In this document: piece after piece, positions 31,460 to 45,600 of the stretch
How the letters are laid out: each line of letters begins with the position of its first letter
Position numbering within the stretch: position 1 is the first letter of the stretch
Source of the DNA: Hyposmocoma kahamanoa
Lineage: Eukaryota > Arthropoda > Insecta > Lepidoptera > Cosmopterigidae
Length of the DNA stretch: 64,000 nucleotides
Assembly: GCF_003589595.1 (NCBI RefSeq)
Contig: NW_020654810.1
Coordinates: 14,406,569 to 14,470,568, forward strand
Direction of reading: 5' to 3'
The notes under the pieces: generated by a model
What the model saw: the letters and a program-made list of their open reading frames with translations, nothing else
What the model was told of the DNA's origin: nothing
Database searches by the model: none
Program-made: the position numbers and the translations under genes

Positions 31460-33172
31460 ATTGTTAACATTATGGAAAAGTAAGTAGAGTATATTGAACT
31501 AACAACATGTAACAAATTCGACCTATTGATTTGTACGACGTACATAATTCGTTTTGACAATAATTGTTTTCTTTTTCAATTTTCTATGACTTTATATTTC
31601 TGTCTTGAATTATATACGCATTAACCGTAACAACTACTTTAGTTTTTGTAATAGTATTTATAGACAGGGTCGGAAGTTATCACAATAATTATCTTAATAA
31701 ACATACGTTGATATTTATAAAATTAATTAGAACTAAAAATTGCTACCGCTGCTATAATAGCACGTGCGCGTTGGCACTACGTGTTTGTGTCGAATGTCAA
31801 AAAAGTCACAAAGTTAATTGTTTTTCCAAAGATTTTTCTTCGTGTTCGCTAAGTTTTGTGTTTGCCATTTGTAGTAAAAAATTAAAGAGACAAAACTATG
31901 AATCAGCATGGATAATTATCAATTATCAAAGAAAATAAATATCTTCATAATTTTGTTAATAAAATTGGTAAGTGTATTTAGAAGAAAGTTTTGTAATTGT
32001 AAGTACCTACAAAGCCTACAAATATAACTATGTTTTTTCTTTTATTTTTTAATAATTCCGGAATATCAGAGAGAGAGAGAGAGGTATTATCTACTCTGTT
32101 AGTATTACTTGAATTTTAGGTAAATATTATAATAACAAAGTAGTTATTTGACATACAATTCAGTTTGGTAGGTCAATGAATTCAATACAAAAAAAATATG
32201 CAAATTTATAATAAAAACAGCCCGCACTAACAATTGAAAACGAGTATAAACGCAATTTAATTTTTCACTGCAACGCGGAAGTAGGTGTACAAAAACTACC
32301 CGTGTGCCATAGTCTTAACACACAATTTTTTTTAATCACAGTAAAATGTATCACAAATACGCTATATGCGTAATATGAAATACAAATAATAATAACTATA
32401 CAATAATAAGTTCTTTCGCGACACACACGTCCATCACTCAACTCGGCTCAGGCCTCATTGAAAACCAGCGCCACAGTCAATTATAACTGTGGCCTATGCT
32501 GAATAAAGTCCTTTTGCGTACGACACAACCGCACAAAAGACAGTACAAAATTTGTTGTCGTTGTAATTTGTTTTTTTGTTAGATTTCTCTTATTTAATGT
32601 TTTTTTTATTGTATTTTGTATTTTGCTTATGAATTATTATTTCTTTAATTTGAACGGACATTCCATATTATAGATGAGACGTATTTGAAGCAACACCTGG
32701 CAACAGCCAGAGGCATGATTGACTTCCTAATCTTTAGACCGCTTTCACTATCAATGTGCGTTGAGGCGTAAACTTTTATTTATGAATAATGCCTATAAAT
32801 GAATGCCTATAAATTATATATTTTTTTAATAGAGAATGTAATAATTTTACTTTAAAAAGAAGACCAACCTTTTAGGTTTGCTTATCCGCTTTCGCTGTGT
32901 TCGTTACATCGTCGATCTTGTCAAAGTTAACTGAAGTGCATATGTGAGTCCTCTACGTTTTGAACGTATCATATGAGCCCAAACACAAGGTAGCTGCTGT
33001 ACATTGTTTATTTTTATAAAAAGGTATGTATACTAACAGCAAACCATATATAACATTTCGCGGCATAAGACATTACAAATAGTGGTATCAATATAAATAT
33101 GCTTGCCAATTATAGGCATACACAACATTTGCCAAGAACTGTCTAAACATTAACAATAAATTCCAAGTTAAT
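31460..33172. other. Intergenic, no feature seen
   Basis: AT-rich with a short (GA)n run at about 32070. No gene was recognised. Confidence 0.5.
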
Positions 33173-33365
33173 AATAGTAATAATAACTCACACACTCAAC
33201 ATAGCCCCGCACTAGGAAAACCCTGTGTCGCGGGTGCCACGGACACACATATAACTCACGGGAGAAACAAATGTAGGCCATACAAATATTTCTCCCGGCC
33301 CGGGAATCGAACCTGGGACCTCTGCGTAGCAGTCCGGCATGGTAACCGTTCAGCCACGGAGGCAG
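33173..33365 (-). repeat. tRNA-derived SINE (family A)
   Basis: Minus-strand head 'tgcctccgtggctgaacggt', B-box GGTTCGATTCC, 3-prime end with (ATT)-type tail at the low-coordinate side. Confidence 0.85.
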
Positions 33366-33549
33366 TTAAATAATAAACCCAAATGGGAGGCTTACAAGAG
33401 CCTATGCAATATTTCAATAATGCAAAAGTTTAATTTTAAAAACATATCATAATCATTGAAAACATCTATGATTTTTGAGGAGTTCCTCACATCTGTCTGC
33501 CAATTCCATCATCAAATATACTCTAGGTCACCATAACAATTTCATTGGA

Positions 33550-34250
33550 ATTACATATATTTACCAAGTATATATTGAAATCGATTAAGGGAAAGTTGGT
33601 GAAATTCAATAAACAGGGTTTATCCTCTAATTTGCCACGCGTGTCATCGGACCTACTTACTATGAGCGTTTACCCGCTACTCTCAGACTTAAACCGTCTG
33701 ACGAAATATTTGGGCGCCGGCTGAAAGACCTTTTCTTGAAAAATCCTATATACTCCGTAAAAGAATTTATGGACTTTAAATTGTAACGAATTCAGTATTT
33801 TCTATTTTTATTCTAATTTTTACCGCATTAACATACTCTTGTATAATTGTTATCAACTTATGACGATCCTTGATGGAGAATGATATTTGATATATAATTT
33901 AATGACAACAATATTATATAATGAATTGTTAATTTTCTAATTATTGTGTGCTTTTCTTATAATTTTCCTTTTTGTCTGACGATCTCAATATAATTTCTTA
34001 TACTTTGACATGTAGTGCAATTTATACTGTAATGTTATATTTGAGAAATAAATGAACCTGAATCTGAATCTTAGCGGTGGAAGGAACATTTTCATCAAAT
34101 TTGTATGGGACCACTACTGAGATGCCTTCTCTCCAACAAAAAGAATCATCGCAAGTATCGTAGTAATCGCGTAACGTACACACAAAAATAATTACAAACG
34201 AATCTAGAAACTCTTAGTTTTTTGAAGTCGGTTAAAAATATGCATTTTCA
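33550..34250 (+). repeat. Repeat family H split by a LINE 3-prime fragment
   Basis: Family H runs 33550-33640 ('aaattcaataaacagggttt', 'ctaatttgccac') and resumes at about 34080 ('gggaccactactgagatgcc', 'tttgaagtcggttaaaa'). At 4735-4990 the same parts are contiguous. The inserted piece (33641-34075) encodes PTYYERLPATLRLKPSDEIF and ends SVKEFMDFKL-stop, a LINE C-terminus, with a GAATCT-repeat tail. Confidence 0.65.
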
Positions 34251-34259
34251 GGCAACGTG

Positions 34260-36300
34260 AGTTATGCACACTGAGGATATATATATATATATCGATATAT
34301 TCTGCCTTTCCCGTGTCTGTAGAGCGCACGATGGGCACGACTTGCGCGTGAGCGACATAAAATGCGAGATGTCTATGCACTAACAGCAGTATCTCGCGCT
34401 AGTTACGCCCTGTTATGTTAGCCCTACTGGTCATTACTTAACTCGCTCTTCTAAGTATTATTAAATCGGGTATTACGTGGATTATTAATTCCAATTTGAT
34501 TGGCGTTCAATAAATTCCTTGTTCAAATTGGAAAGGCAAAATTTAATGTCTGTATTTAATCTCATTTATTACTCGTGTATTGCCCTGCGTAGGTATAGGA
34601 GTTATAACAATTCCTACAAATTGTTTCAGATGGTACTTCTCTATTAATAGGTAGCAAAGGTTCGTAGATCGCAACTACGTTTTGTTACAACACATATCTT
34701 CGACTTTATCGTTTTGATGGCACGTCTTGATTTGTACATCACCATATGTCACTACTGGAAGACGATTGTTTATTGGCAACCAAGGTTCTTTTAACCATTG
34801 GCTAAGTTGATGCATCTTCCAATAACACTTCACTCACCGTCATATGGAAACTTGCAGCGGAGTCCATACATGTACCACTATTTTTTATTGAATGGTCCAT
34901 TTAAAAATACTGCATTAAATGCCTAAAACGGCCCAAAGTCGGAAGTCTCAAACTTCATGCGGTCTTGGCTGGACTATTAAAAATACAAAATTTCAATATT
35001 TTATTTTATAGAACATCATGACGTTTTTACTACTATGATATTGATCTATTTTTTGTAATAACTCTCCATTACTTTGTTATTATCATTCAACGTGGCTACG
35101 AGGCTACAGACGCTGGTTCAAGTCTAAACGGATTGAACAAATTTTTTTTTAGTTTGTTCAATTGTACCAATAATAATACGAAATATCTACACTTGCCTAG
35201 AAATATTCTTAGGTGATTGTTGATGCTAGTTCAATCCAATTTAAATATTGTGTTCGATTTTATATACAAGATTGCTGCTCGCATTTCTTGGTTACTTATT
35301 GGATACTTATAAAATGTTTATGTTCTTTATCAAAGATTAAACGTCTTTGAATGTTTAGTATTATGAATGATTTCATTGTTCCTATATTACTTAAAGTTCA
35401 CATAAGTATTCGACGCGTGTGTGTACTTGCGCGGAAGTCGCTTTTTGGACGAGGTTCTTGTGTTGTATTTGAATACGCAGCGTAACAGTAGGTACTAGAT
35501 AGATAGATTTGATTCCAAACCATCTATAATTAGTTTTTCAATGAAATCGATTAAAATAATATTAATACGACAAAAGATTCTCAGGGCTGATAAAAAGAGT
35601 GTATTATGGTATCAGAGGAAAAATAAACGAAATTCCGATGTTTTACATTGTAGCGCACAATTACACAAACGTCCTAATGGACTGGAGCTTAACAGCTCCA
35701 ATTAAGTAACATGCTGACTCCAGCTTTGCTTTGATAAAAGAAAGGCCTGTATAGTTAACGCCCATTAAATTTACAGGTCTTGTCAACCACTCGTTACATT
35801 ATTGAGCAATGCCTTTAGTCTTTACATGTTAAATAGGGTACGGAACCTTCGGTATGTGGGTTCCATCACTTGACCGGTTTCATTTTAAATAAGTAAAGTA
35901 AGTAAGGAAATAAGTAAAGTAAATTAAAATCTATGGAGGCCGAATTAAAAAATTGAAAGAACGTGAGAAAAGCCAAATGGGTACCACATTCAGCTGAGTC
36001 AATGAAGTGGCTTTGAGGGCGGGCGGTGCGACCGCGATCATTGGACGCGGGCGAACCGCCTCGCGACATGGTCATGAGTGAAGCGGAAACGGGGGTAAAG
36101 TAAGAACGGATTTTTAGTAAAAAAAAAACAAATTTTTATTTTATTATAATTTGAGATATTGCTAATCTAACGATACTACGTCTCTTAAGGACTTTGAAAT
36201 TAATGAGATAGACTTTGGAAATTTTCAAGTAAAACAAATGACCACCAAAGTCACAAATGACAATCGATGGCTTTTTTTTAAATTCTCTATTGCAACTTTT
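34260..36300. other. Intergenic upstream of Tdc
   Basis: Mostly AT-rich with an (AT)n run near 34280. A GC-rich block at 35990-36080 ('gggcgggcggtgcgaccgcg') may belong to the Tdc regulatory region. No coding sequence recognised. Confidence 0.45.
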
Positions 36301-36301
36301 G

Positions 36302-36345
36302 TATATAAGTCTTAGCCTCTGTAACTTGTCAAGTAATTCAATTGA
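36302..36345 (+). promoter_or_regulatory. Candidate Tdc core promoter
   Basis: TATATAAG (36302-36309) followed about 35 bp later by TTCAATT. It would give a leader of about 340 nt that includes the GC-rich stretch 36514-36605. No direct evidence of the start site. Confidence 0.25.
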
Positions 36346-36679
36346 CTAAGTATTAATTACTAGTAAGTGTAATGTCCATATTTTATGGGTTTTGCATTTA
36401 AAATATAGTCGTTTATTTGGAATTCTAGGTATCAAAAGGAAATTATTTAAAAAATGTACGCGTAGTCGCTTATCGCTCATTTGTACCGCATACGTTCAGT
36501 GTTATGGTTTGCATCAACCCTCTGCGACGATCGCACCCCGCGCCCCGCTTCGCCCGCTCTCCAGCACCGAGTGGTGCGGTCGCGGAGTGACGCGGAGACC
36601 GCCGCGCGGCTGACATCTCGCCAACCACCGTATTAGCCAATAGGAGTATAGGACTGGGAAGAAGTTTCAACCCACAGCA

Positions 36680-39600
36680 ATGGACACCGAAGAGTTTCGC
36701 ATCCGGGGGAAGGAGATGGTGGACTACATCTGTACTTATATGAAGACATTGAATAAGCGACGGGTGACACCTTCGGTGGAACCGGGTTACCTTAGGACAG
36801 CGCTGCCGGAGGACCCGCCGCTGCAGCCGGAGCCGTGGGAAGACGTGATGAATGACGTGGAGAACAAGATCATGCCAGGGGTCACGCACTGGCAGCACCC
36901 ACGTTTCCACGCGTACTTCCCGTCGGGCAACGGGTATCCCTCCATCCTAGGCGACATGCTGTCAGGAGGCATAGGATGCATCGGATTCTCATGGGTAACT
37001 TACTTCATAATTATACAAAATTCATTCTATGTAATTCTCATAAATAGCTAGAGCAACCTTGGACCGCATATTTCCTCCGTTCTCTTAAATTTATATCCTA
37101 TGTTGCCTGGAAGATATTGCTATGTAACTATAAAGCTGCCTATTGTACACCGAACGTATCTTATTTATTTGTTTTGATAATTAGGTACGGCCTGAAACTT
37201 ATGTTACGTTGGTTGATATTCATCGATGACGTATAGTGATTGATCGGACCCGCAGAGCTCATTATGAGCGATCCGTCCATCGACTTATATTAAACAGGCG
37301 TTACGCCACTTATATATTTATGCACCTAGGACAACGATGACGATCACGAGAAGAAACGTGAGATATTTTTGTTAAAATTCAAATTAAATCGAAAAAAGTC
37401 CCACAGCATGGGTCTCCTCTAAACCGAGTGTTTATGCCATAGCGCGAATCTAATGTGAGTAGGAAATGATAGTTCAATTAATTAGGAAAAAGTAATATTT
37501 TGATCTTAAAAGAAGACATAAGTAACACCAAAATATTATTATTGTATTAGGTAGGTACCTTAGTTTATATTAAAAGTAGCTGGTGCCCACGTTCATAGTT
37601 TTATTGGTTCTCTATATAAACTTTCATCCCCTATTTCATGCCCTTTAAGACTTATTTTTGTGACAAAAAGTAGCCTATGTCATTCTCCCATTCTCATCTA
37701 TCTCTATACCATTCATTAAAATTGGTTCAGCGGCTTAGGCGTGAAAACGTAACAGATAGAGTTACTTTCGCATTTATAATATTAGTTTTGGGTGAGTTCT
37801 CTGTACACTAAAACACACCTTGTAAATTACGTATTCACTAAGTACTTATTAATTTATTTAAAAAAATATCTGATCGACTTCTGTACTTATCCGTAATAAA
37901 GCCCGTAATTATATACTTCAAACTATAATAATACTTTGGTAAACCTTAATTACATTATTCTTACAACTTGATAATAAGCACTTCCAAGTAGCGATCTTAA
38001 ATACCAATAAAATTCGAAACCTGTAATTTCAAGGGCTTTACATTATTTTATCAATTGTAATCGTAAGTAACGAAATGTACTTTCAAATGCGCTACGTTTT
38101 ATGAGACAGAAAACGTATTATCTACGCTATTATGAAATAAAAATACAAAACACAAAAAGTTGTGAAATGGATATGTGATTCGCTCATTTAGTGCAACATT
38201 GACTTAATTGCAATTTTGGCATAATTGAATTAAGACTTAATTAATTACATATTAACATCCTTTATCCAAATTTGCCAAAATTACAATTACATCAATGTAG
38301 CACCAAATAAGCGATATATACATATGATATGATACTAAATGAGTCCCGTTGTTAACTTTAAGTAACACATACTTTAAATTAAAAATCGGGTAATTTTCAT
38401 CTCAGTTTACACTACCTAATTTCGATAGCAATTTTTATTATTTAAGTAATCGTCAAATATTAGTAGCAGTAGAGCTCCTTGTGAAAGCAGGGAACTACGG
38501 CCACCTTACCCGTTTCTGCCGCCAAGCAGTACAGTGTGAATATTACTATAATAATAATAAATCATTTATTGTCTCCACAAACAGTGCTGTAAAAATAAAA
38601 ATAGATGCTTTACATAACATCAAAATATAATTTAGCTATGGAGGCTGGTCCTCTGAACTAGGAGAATTACTGCGTTCCAGTTGGGACGGGTGCTGGTGAA
38701 ATTACAGGCACTTGGGACTTGTCTCAGGGTGACGGGCGTAGTGGCTGTGCCCTTAAAAATCTTTGCAATTTAAAACTCCGTGCGGCACCGCTGTTATCTG
38801 CTAGCCGTTCTTGTTCGTCCCGTCGCTTGGCATTATAAAAAAAAATATATATTTCAGGATACTGCACTCGAATATTTAGTAATACTTCAATATAATATTC
38901 TAGAATATTTAAGTAATAAAAATTGCTACCGAAATTAGTTAGAGAAAACTAACCTGAAAATTAGCCAATCACATCTCAAGGTTTTTTATCCTCTATTCAT
39001 TAAATAACATACTCAATGACTATTGTAAAGTAAAAAACCATAGCGGGGTCAAGTCTACACATTGAAAATATTTTTGGAAAAATATTTCAAGTTTCTAATA
39101 TAAAGTAATAAATAGAACACAAAAACTACTATAATAGGAATGAGATACAGATATATAATGATATGCAGGTTTCTGTCTAAAATTAATTGGTTCCTTCGAA
39201 ATTATTTATAAACCGTACCTTACGTAACAATATGTGAATAATAATCAGTAGCCACACAATGCCCTTGGTGTAATAACGCCACATCTGCAAAATGTAAACT
39301 TACCAAACATACGTCCATGTTAAATATGTCAATAAACATTGCGCGAGACATACTACTATTGCAAGTAAGGTTCCTGTGTACTATTGACACCGCGTGTATA
39401 TCGTATATTTATATTGCAGTTGATGAATCTGATAAAGTGATAAAAATTTGCTTTATAGGAAATGAAACTATTTTTCCGGATTTAAATCGCGTTTATTTGT
39501 TTTTTCAAACAAACTGACGTTTCCGGCCTTTTACAGGTCCCATGGTCACGGTTGAAAATTTGCTTTGTTAATCAATACCTGTCCAACAATTCCTTCTAAG

Positions 39601-42600
39601 GAGATGGCTTAAGCTATAATGTTGAATGGATTTCGTGCCTTTAGAATCATTTTGTTAACTTTCTTTGAATTTCTCCTAATTCTTCCTAATTAAAGCAAGA
39701 GATAATCCTCTATTATCAAGGATATTTTGATATATATTTTGATAATTGACTAAAGAACCTTATCCTTTCACTTAATCCTTTTGTCTTACATTAAATTACA
39801 TTTAAATTTTACAATTAAATTACATTTAAAGTCGATGGACCAAACTTTTCGTTTAATTTCAATCTTCTTCGCTTGTACACCTTGTTCAGTATAACTTAGC
39901 TGTTTTGCTACTAAGCTTTGTAATATAAATTTACTGTTATTATTCAATTTACCTATTCAAGTTCATTATTTACCTACTTTAAAATCAATTTCGTAAAAGG
40001 CAATTAATTTAATTGCTCTGTTACAACCATTTACTGTGTTCGAATTTTAATGGGACCACTACTTACTGAGGTACCTTCTATACAACAAAAAAAATCATCA
40101 AAATCGGTTCACAAATAGTGAAGAGTTTTGGAGTAACATACACTAAAAAAAATACGCACGAATTGAGAACCTCCTCCTTTTTTTGGCGGTTAAAACTATT
40201 GCAGGCTAGCAAGAACGTAAAAATTTTTCATTGTAGGATTGTTCTGGAAAGTGCCCCAGAGGAGATTCCTTTGCTCCAGTGTTCATATATAGCGAATTCC
40301 CTAATTTAAGACCACGTAGTTAGTATTTACTTAGTACTTTTTTCCTTTTAAAAAGGAAATAAATTTATAACGGGATGGGTGCATGTGGCCCAACAAACCT
40401 ACCGATCAAAATGCTTGCAAAATATCAGTTAAGTGGTATGAGCTAAGCAAGTACCTATTTCCGATACCTAAATGTAAATTAACAATTGATTTTGTTTTAT
40501 CACCAACCACTTACCTAAGCTGTGCTTTTTTCAGTAGTGTTGGCGAAAATAGGTTCGGTTTTGCAGTTTTATTCTTGTATTTTTGCTAGTCCAAAACCAA
40601 GACCACCTAATTCTAGTAAAGCCAGAACCGACTCTGCAAAATTGAAACAAGAACAAGACCGAGTCTCGGACACTCTTTTATCTCGCAATTACTGTTATGG
40701 GGCAATGTCAAAGACAGAGTCTGTGCGGAGCCAATCGAATCGATTACAGCCTTAAAATTAAAAATTCGTGAAGTGATTAACGAAATAGACCTACCATTTT
40801 GTCAAAAAGTGATTAAAAACTTTAATGAAAGAATCGACATCTGTAACTGTGGTCGTCGTGGACATTTATCAGATATAATGTTTCATTCATAATCACCAAA
40901 CCTTACTTTTTTTTAATACAATAAAAATTTTAATTATTGTCATCTAAATTTATTGTTTTATATTGATTTACAAAACAAAGTTCTTGTTGAAAAACCCCTT
41001 AGATGTTTTTTACTATTAGCATCAAAATCGTGTTTTTTTTTCTAGTTTACACTAGGTTTCACAGTTGGTTGGTTGTTATAAAACAAAAAGTTATTGTATG
41101 AATTATTATATTTTGAATCCAGTTGTTTTGTACTCATATAAAATAGTGTGTACTTACTTGTAAAAGTGCAGCAAAACACAAAAAGCACTACCAACAACGA
41201 CTTACATATAAAATCGAAAAATGGTTTTTTACATTTGTTGGGTTTCACTATACCCACGTAGTGCAGTTTATGTATGTAGTAGTAGCAGTAGAGCTCCTTG
41301 TGAAAGAGTTCGTCCAGGGAAGTACTGCCACCTTACCTATTTCTGCCGCCAAGCAGTAATGCAAGCATTACTGCGTTCCGGATTTAAAGGGTAAGGGTGC
41401 TAGTGAAATTACAAGCACATGGGACTTTTCAACTTATGTCTCAGGGTGATAGGCGCAGAGGCAGGGGTGAACCTCAGATCTTTGCGATTTAAAGCTCTAA
41501 GTGGCACTGCGTGTCGTTTACCATCAGACGCACGACTAATTCGTCCCATCACTAAGTATCATTAAAAAAAATTACTACAAATGTACCTACCTATGTACTT
41601 TATTGCGTTGTCCAAAATCTAAACTAACACTCGTTGTCCTTTTTGTAAGAATAAAAGAATGTGATAGTTTGATAAATAGCAATAGAAAATTGCAAGGTTC
41701 GTGAGATTCTTGCAACAAGATCAACAATAAGGGTCGTATTCCAAACTCTACTCAATACTGAAGTCAGGACTTGAGTATTGCAGTGAGCACTGAAAATCAT
41801 ACTCAAGTCCTTGTCATTAGGATCGTATTTCCAGTGCTTGAAATCGTACTCAAGTCTACTCAAATCCTGACTTGAGCATTGAGTAGAATTCTGGAATACG
41901 ACACTAATCATGTCAACTTTATGTCTCAAAGTGACGGGATGCAGTGGCTGTGTCGCTTGTAACCAGGCGAATTCTGTCACTTGGAATCATAATAAAAGGC
42001 AAATTTCTAATTTCGTCCGATTGTAGTTGGCACCAATATACGCTGTCTGCACGGCAATAGCAGTCTGTAGGTGTCATGCAATAGTGATACTGTTATGCGA
42101 CAGCATCCAAACTAAATACTTTCCTATTGCATATCAAGCTCTGTTTTGCATTTGCATTGCAGTCGGAGTGCAGGTCGTATGAAAACGCACTAACTTGTTG
42201 GGTAATCTTAATGTAAAATGTTATACTAATAAACAAAAGATGTTTATATCGAATTCTTATGGTTCCACAATTGTTAGTAATTGGAAATATAATAAAGCTT
42301 ATTTTAATAATAAATAAATAAATAAAGTAACTTTATTTCACACTTCTGAAGGTGGTCCATACAAAAGTGTTAGTAAAACAAAACTAAAATCTTATTATTT
42401 TGCCCAGCTAACTGATTTCTGTATTAAGAAGGAAATTAAGATTTCTGTTTAAATTTTTTCTGACGGCATAATTATCGATTGACCTAAGAATAGTATATAA
42501 GTAATATGTTACAATATATTTATATACACTAATATGCCACGGGAAGACATATGGTGGTTATAACTGCAACCAAGATCTACAACCTCCATCACCATATGAT

Positions 42601-45600
42601 TGGGCGGTAGGAGTCAGCAGTCACTCCTATAGAATTATATGCAGGTGGCATTTCATCATGCACTAAAACAATTGTAAAAGTAATCGTTTTTATTTAGAGT
42701 TAATTAAAAAAACACATCATTTACGGGATTTACTGCTCGAGAATCAAAACTTTATAGCGATTTCATTCGCAGTTAGAAACTTGAAATATCTTTATTTTAA
42801 AGTGAGGACCATTACCTCTTAATGTACATTTGGAGGTACGATATCTTGGGCGATATCAAATTAAAGCGATCATCTTAAGGAATAAAAATAAAATAAAATC
42901 CTCATAACGAAGGCTTTGCAAGGAATATGGTTTCCGAGAAATTGTTATTATTAATACTGTGCAATCAGTTTAAAAAAATAATGCCTCTCGTTAACCGCAA
43001 TGAAAGATGTTACAAATACTTATCCGAACTATTTAGTCACTGGAACCTTCAAATAGCATGTAATTCGGAATATGTAAGTAAACGTAGTGAGTCTTTATTA
43101 TTCGTGCATAAAAGATAGTGCTCACACGTGAGGTGGGGCGTTTTACAACATCTATAATGTTAATTAAATAAAACCTCTCCCTCCGCGGACTCTTTGCGTA
43201 GACACGTATTTTAATTTGCTCTTGAAACAAAAAATCATAAGTGTTGCAAAAAGCAATTTTTCGGTTATAAATCATATATCGTTCGATAGCCCAGTTAAGT
43301 AGCTACACAGTGCACAAATCAGTTTTTAAATCCGATTACAAATCAAGTCTAGAAACGAAATTTTACTTCACAACTGACAAAAATTTTTAAAATAAGAATA
43401 CAAAACCAGTGAATCATCGAGTGTGCGAATAGAACATTGCGGCGCTGAGGTCAACGACCGGCCTTCACTTGTGTCATTCATTATTGGCCGGTAAGCGACG
43501 GAGGCAGCTTAAGTTGGAGTCCGACAGCGGCGTGTATCAAATTCCGAAATTCGCACATCCCAAAAATGTTTAGCGATTGTTGAGTGAGTAGCACTGTTTC
43601 CTGTGTTGTTTTCTTCACTACTAAACTGCATGAAGTCAGTAACTGTAATCTACACTCGTCACTGGGCAAATGATTAGAACTGACTGGTTTCTATAAAACG
43701 GAAGTCTATTATCAATGTTTATATAAAGAAACACAATATTTCCGATCGCAGCGAACCGGTTGAAGGGGTCTTACTAGACTGGACGACAATAACTTTGTAT
43801 GAGATTGTCGATCGCCGGCCACTTTGGAGGGCCTCTCATATGAAGTGTGCGCGCATAAACTCATCACATTCAAATCCACCTACAAACTACAAAGTCGTAC
43901 GTTACGTAAGATACTTTTGCCGTCGGCATCTCATTTAGGCCTACGAATAAACAAATTATTCGGTTACGCATCTTGATGCCTCTTCAACGAAGCCCAATTA
44001 AGTCCCTGAACATGAATACTAGCCTGAAAAGCTTTAACTCTGACCCTGTAATAAACCAAGTAAACTCGATAGATGAAAATATGGATACTTCTTTACCTGG
44101 GAGGAGAAATACTAAGCGCAAAATTGATAGATCGCCAGAAAAATCCAATCCGATTCTTACCGAGCTACAGTCCCTTTTCGATAAGTTTGAGGGGCGACAG
44201 AGTGCAAAGATGGAACAACTTATCACTAGTGTGAACCTAGTGAAATCCCAGAATGAAGAAATGCAAAACTCAATTGAATTCATGTCTAAGAAGTACGATG
44301 ACTTTGTGACTCAAATCGACGAATTACGGCAGGAGAATACACATTATAAAAGGCGTATTACTGACTTGGAGAACAAAATGGAAGCAATGGAACGTAACCA
44401 CAGATCTTCCATAATAGAAATCAAAAATATACCGTCACAACCATCAGAAAATCCAGAAATCCTCTCAAAGATTGTCAAGCGTATTGGAGATGAAATAGGA
44501 CATAAAATAACTGACTCTGCTATAAATGAGGTGTATCGTCAAAAAACAAAACAAGGCAATAGTCATCTTATTGTACATCTCAACTCGTCGTCCTTGAAGG
44601 ATCATGTCATCAAGAAATGTAGGCAATATAACAGGGAGAATAAAATTAATAAAAGACCACAATTAAACACTGGACATCTAAACCTGATTGCCCACCCAAA
44701 TCCTCATCTACCAATTTATATTGATGAATCACTTACGGGAAAGGCAAGGAGACTACGATTTTTAGCTAAGGACTTTGCGGCAAAATATGGTTACTATGGA
44801 GCGTGGACTGCCTATGGCAAAGTTTATCTGCGAAAATCAGAAAAATCTCCAACCATCCGTATAGATGATGAGGAAGACCTTCGTAAACTCTCCGTAATAT
44901 GACTATTACAGTTGAAATATTTTTATATTGCTTATCCTATGTTGACTAACCAACTCGTAATTTCATCAATGGTAAACATACTCAGATATTTATGTTATAA
45001 ACACACCTTAACCTTCCACTCACACACTAGGAATAATATCCAATTTATATTAATACAATACAAATTTATATTAACAAATTTATACCAATATGCTTACTTT
45101 ATCATATCAATACATTCAAAAATTTATTTTGCTTTAGTTAACAAAGACGCATGGAGTAAACCTTCACTCAACATAAATCACATATTACACAAATCAAAAC
45201 TGACCCTACTGAACCAAGTTTATACCTGTATAACTATTTTGTACCTGCAAGACTTGACCGTAAAATCTCTAATTATTACAATTCGATAAATTAACAAATA
45301 TTTCAGATCAAATCGATAACTTTTCGGTGGCTACCTCGTGCATTCTCCCAAGTGTAGATAATTTTCCCACAGTGACAAAGGACCGCTCACCCTACTTAAA
45401 CGTAGCACATCAAAATATCCGTAGTATAACTGCAAACTTAGATGACTACTTAACATTGATGCAAAGAACAAATGTTGCTTGGGATTTAATTATTCTTTCT
45501 GAGTGTTGGCTTCCCAAAACAAACAAAATTCCAAGTATTAAAAATTATAATTATTACAAAACTAATCAAAACTTCACTCAAAATGAGGGCGTCGTAATTT

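Larger units (their letters stand above)
38846..41276. other. Tdc intron 1, repeats only
   Basis: Holds a half copy of the TA MITE (39458-39553) and a family H piece (40030-40200); the rest is AT-rich and unassigned. Confidence 0.5.

Noticed and set aside
36470..36910. Antisense 146-codon open frame over Tdc exon 1
   Set aside because: Shadow of the GC-rich coding exon; no family match.
43973..44902. Baculovirus-derived gene (FP25K similarity)
   Set aside because: The domain is common in insect LINE ORF1 proteins, and an intact LINE ORF2 follows on the same strand. No other viral gene is nearby.
44912..45289. Separate 125-codon protein between LINE ORF1 and ORF2
   Set aside because: Hydrophobic AT-rich reading without recognisable domain; probably spacer.
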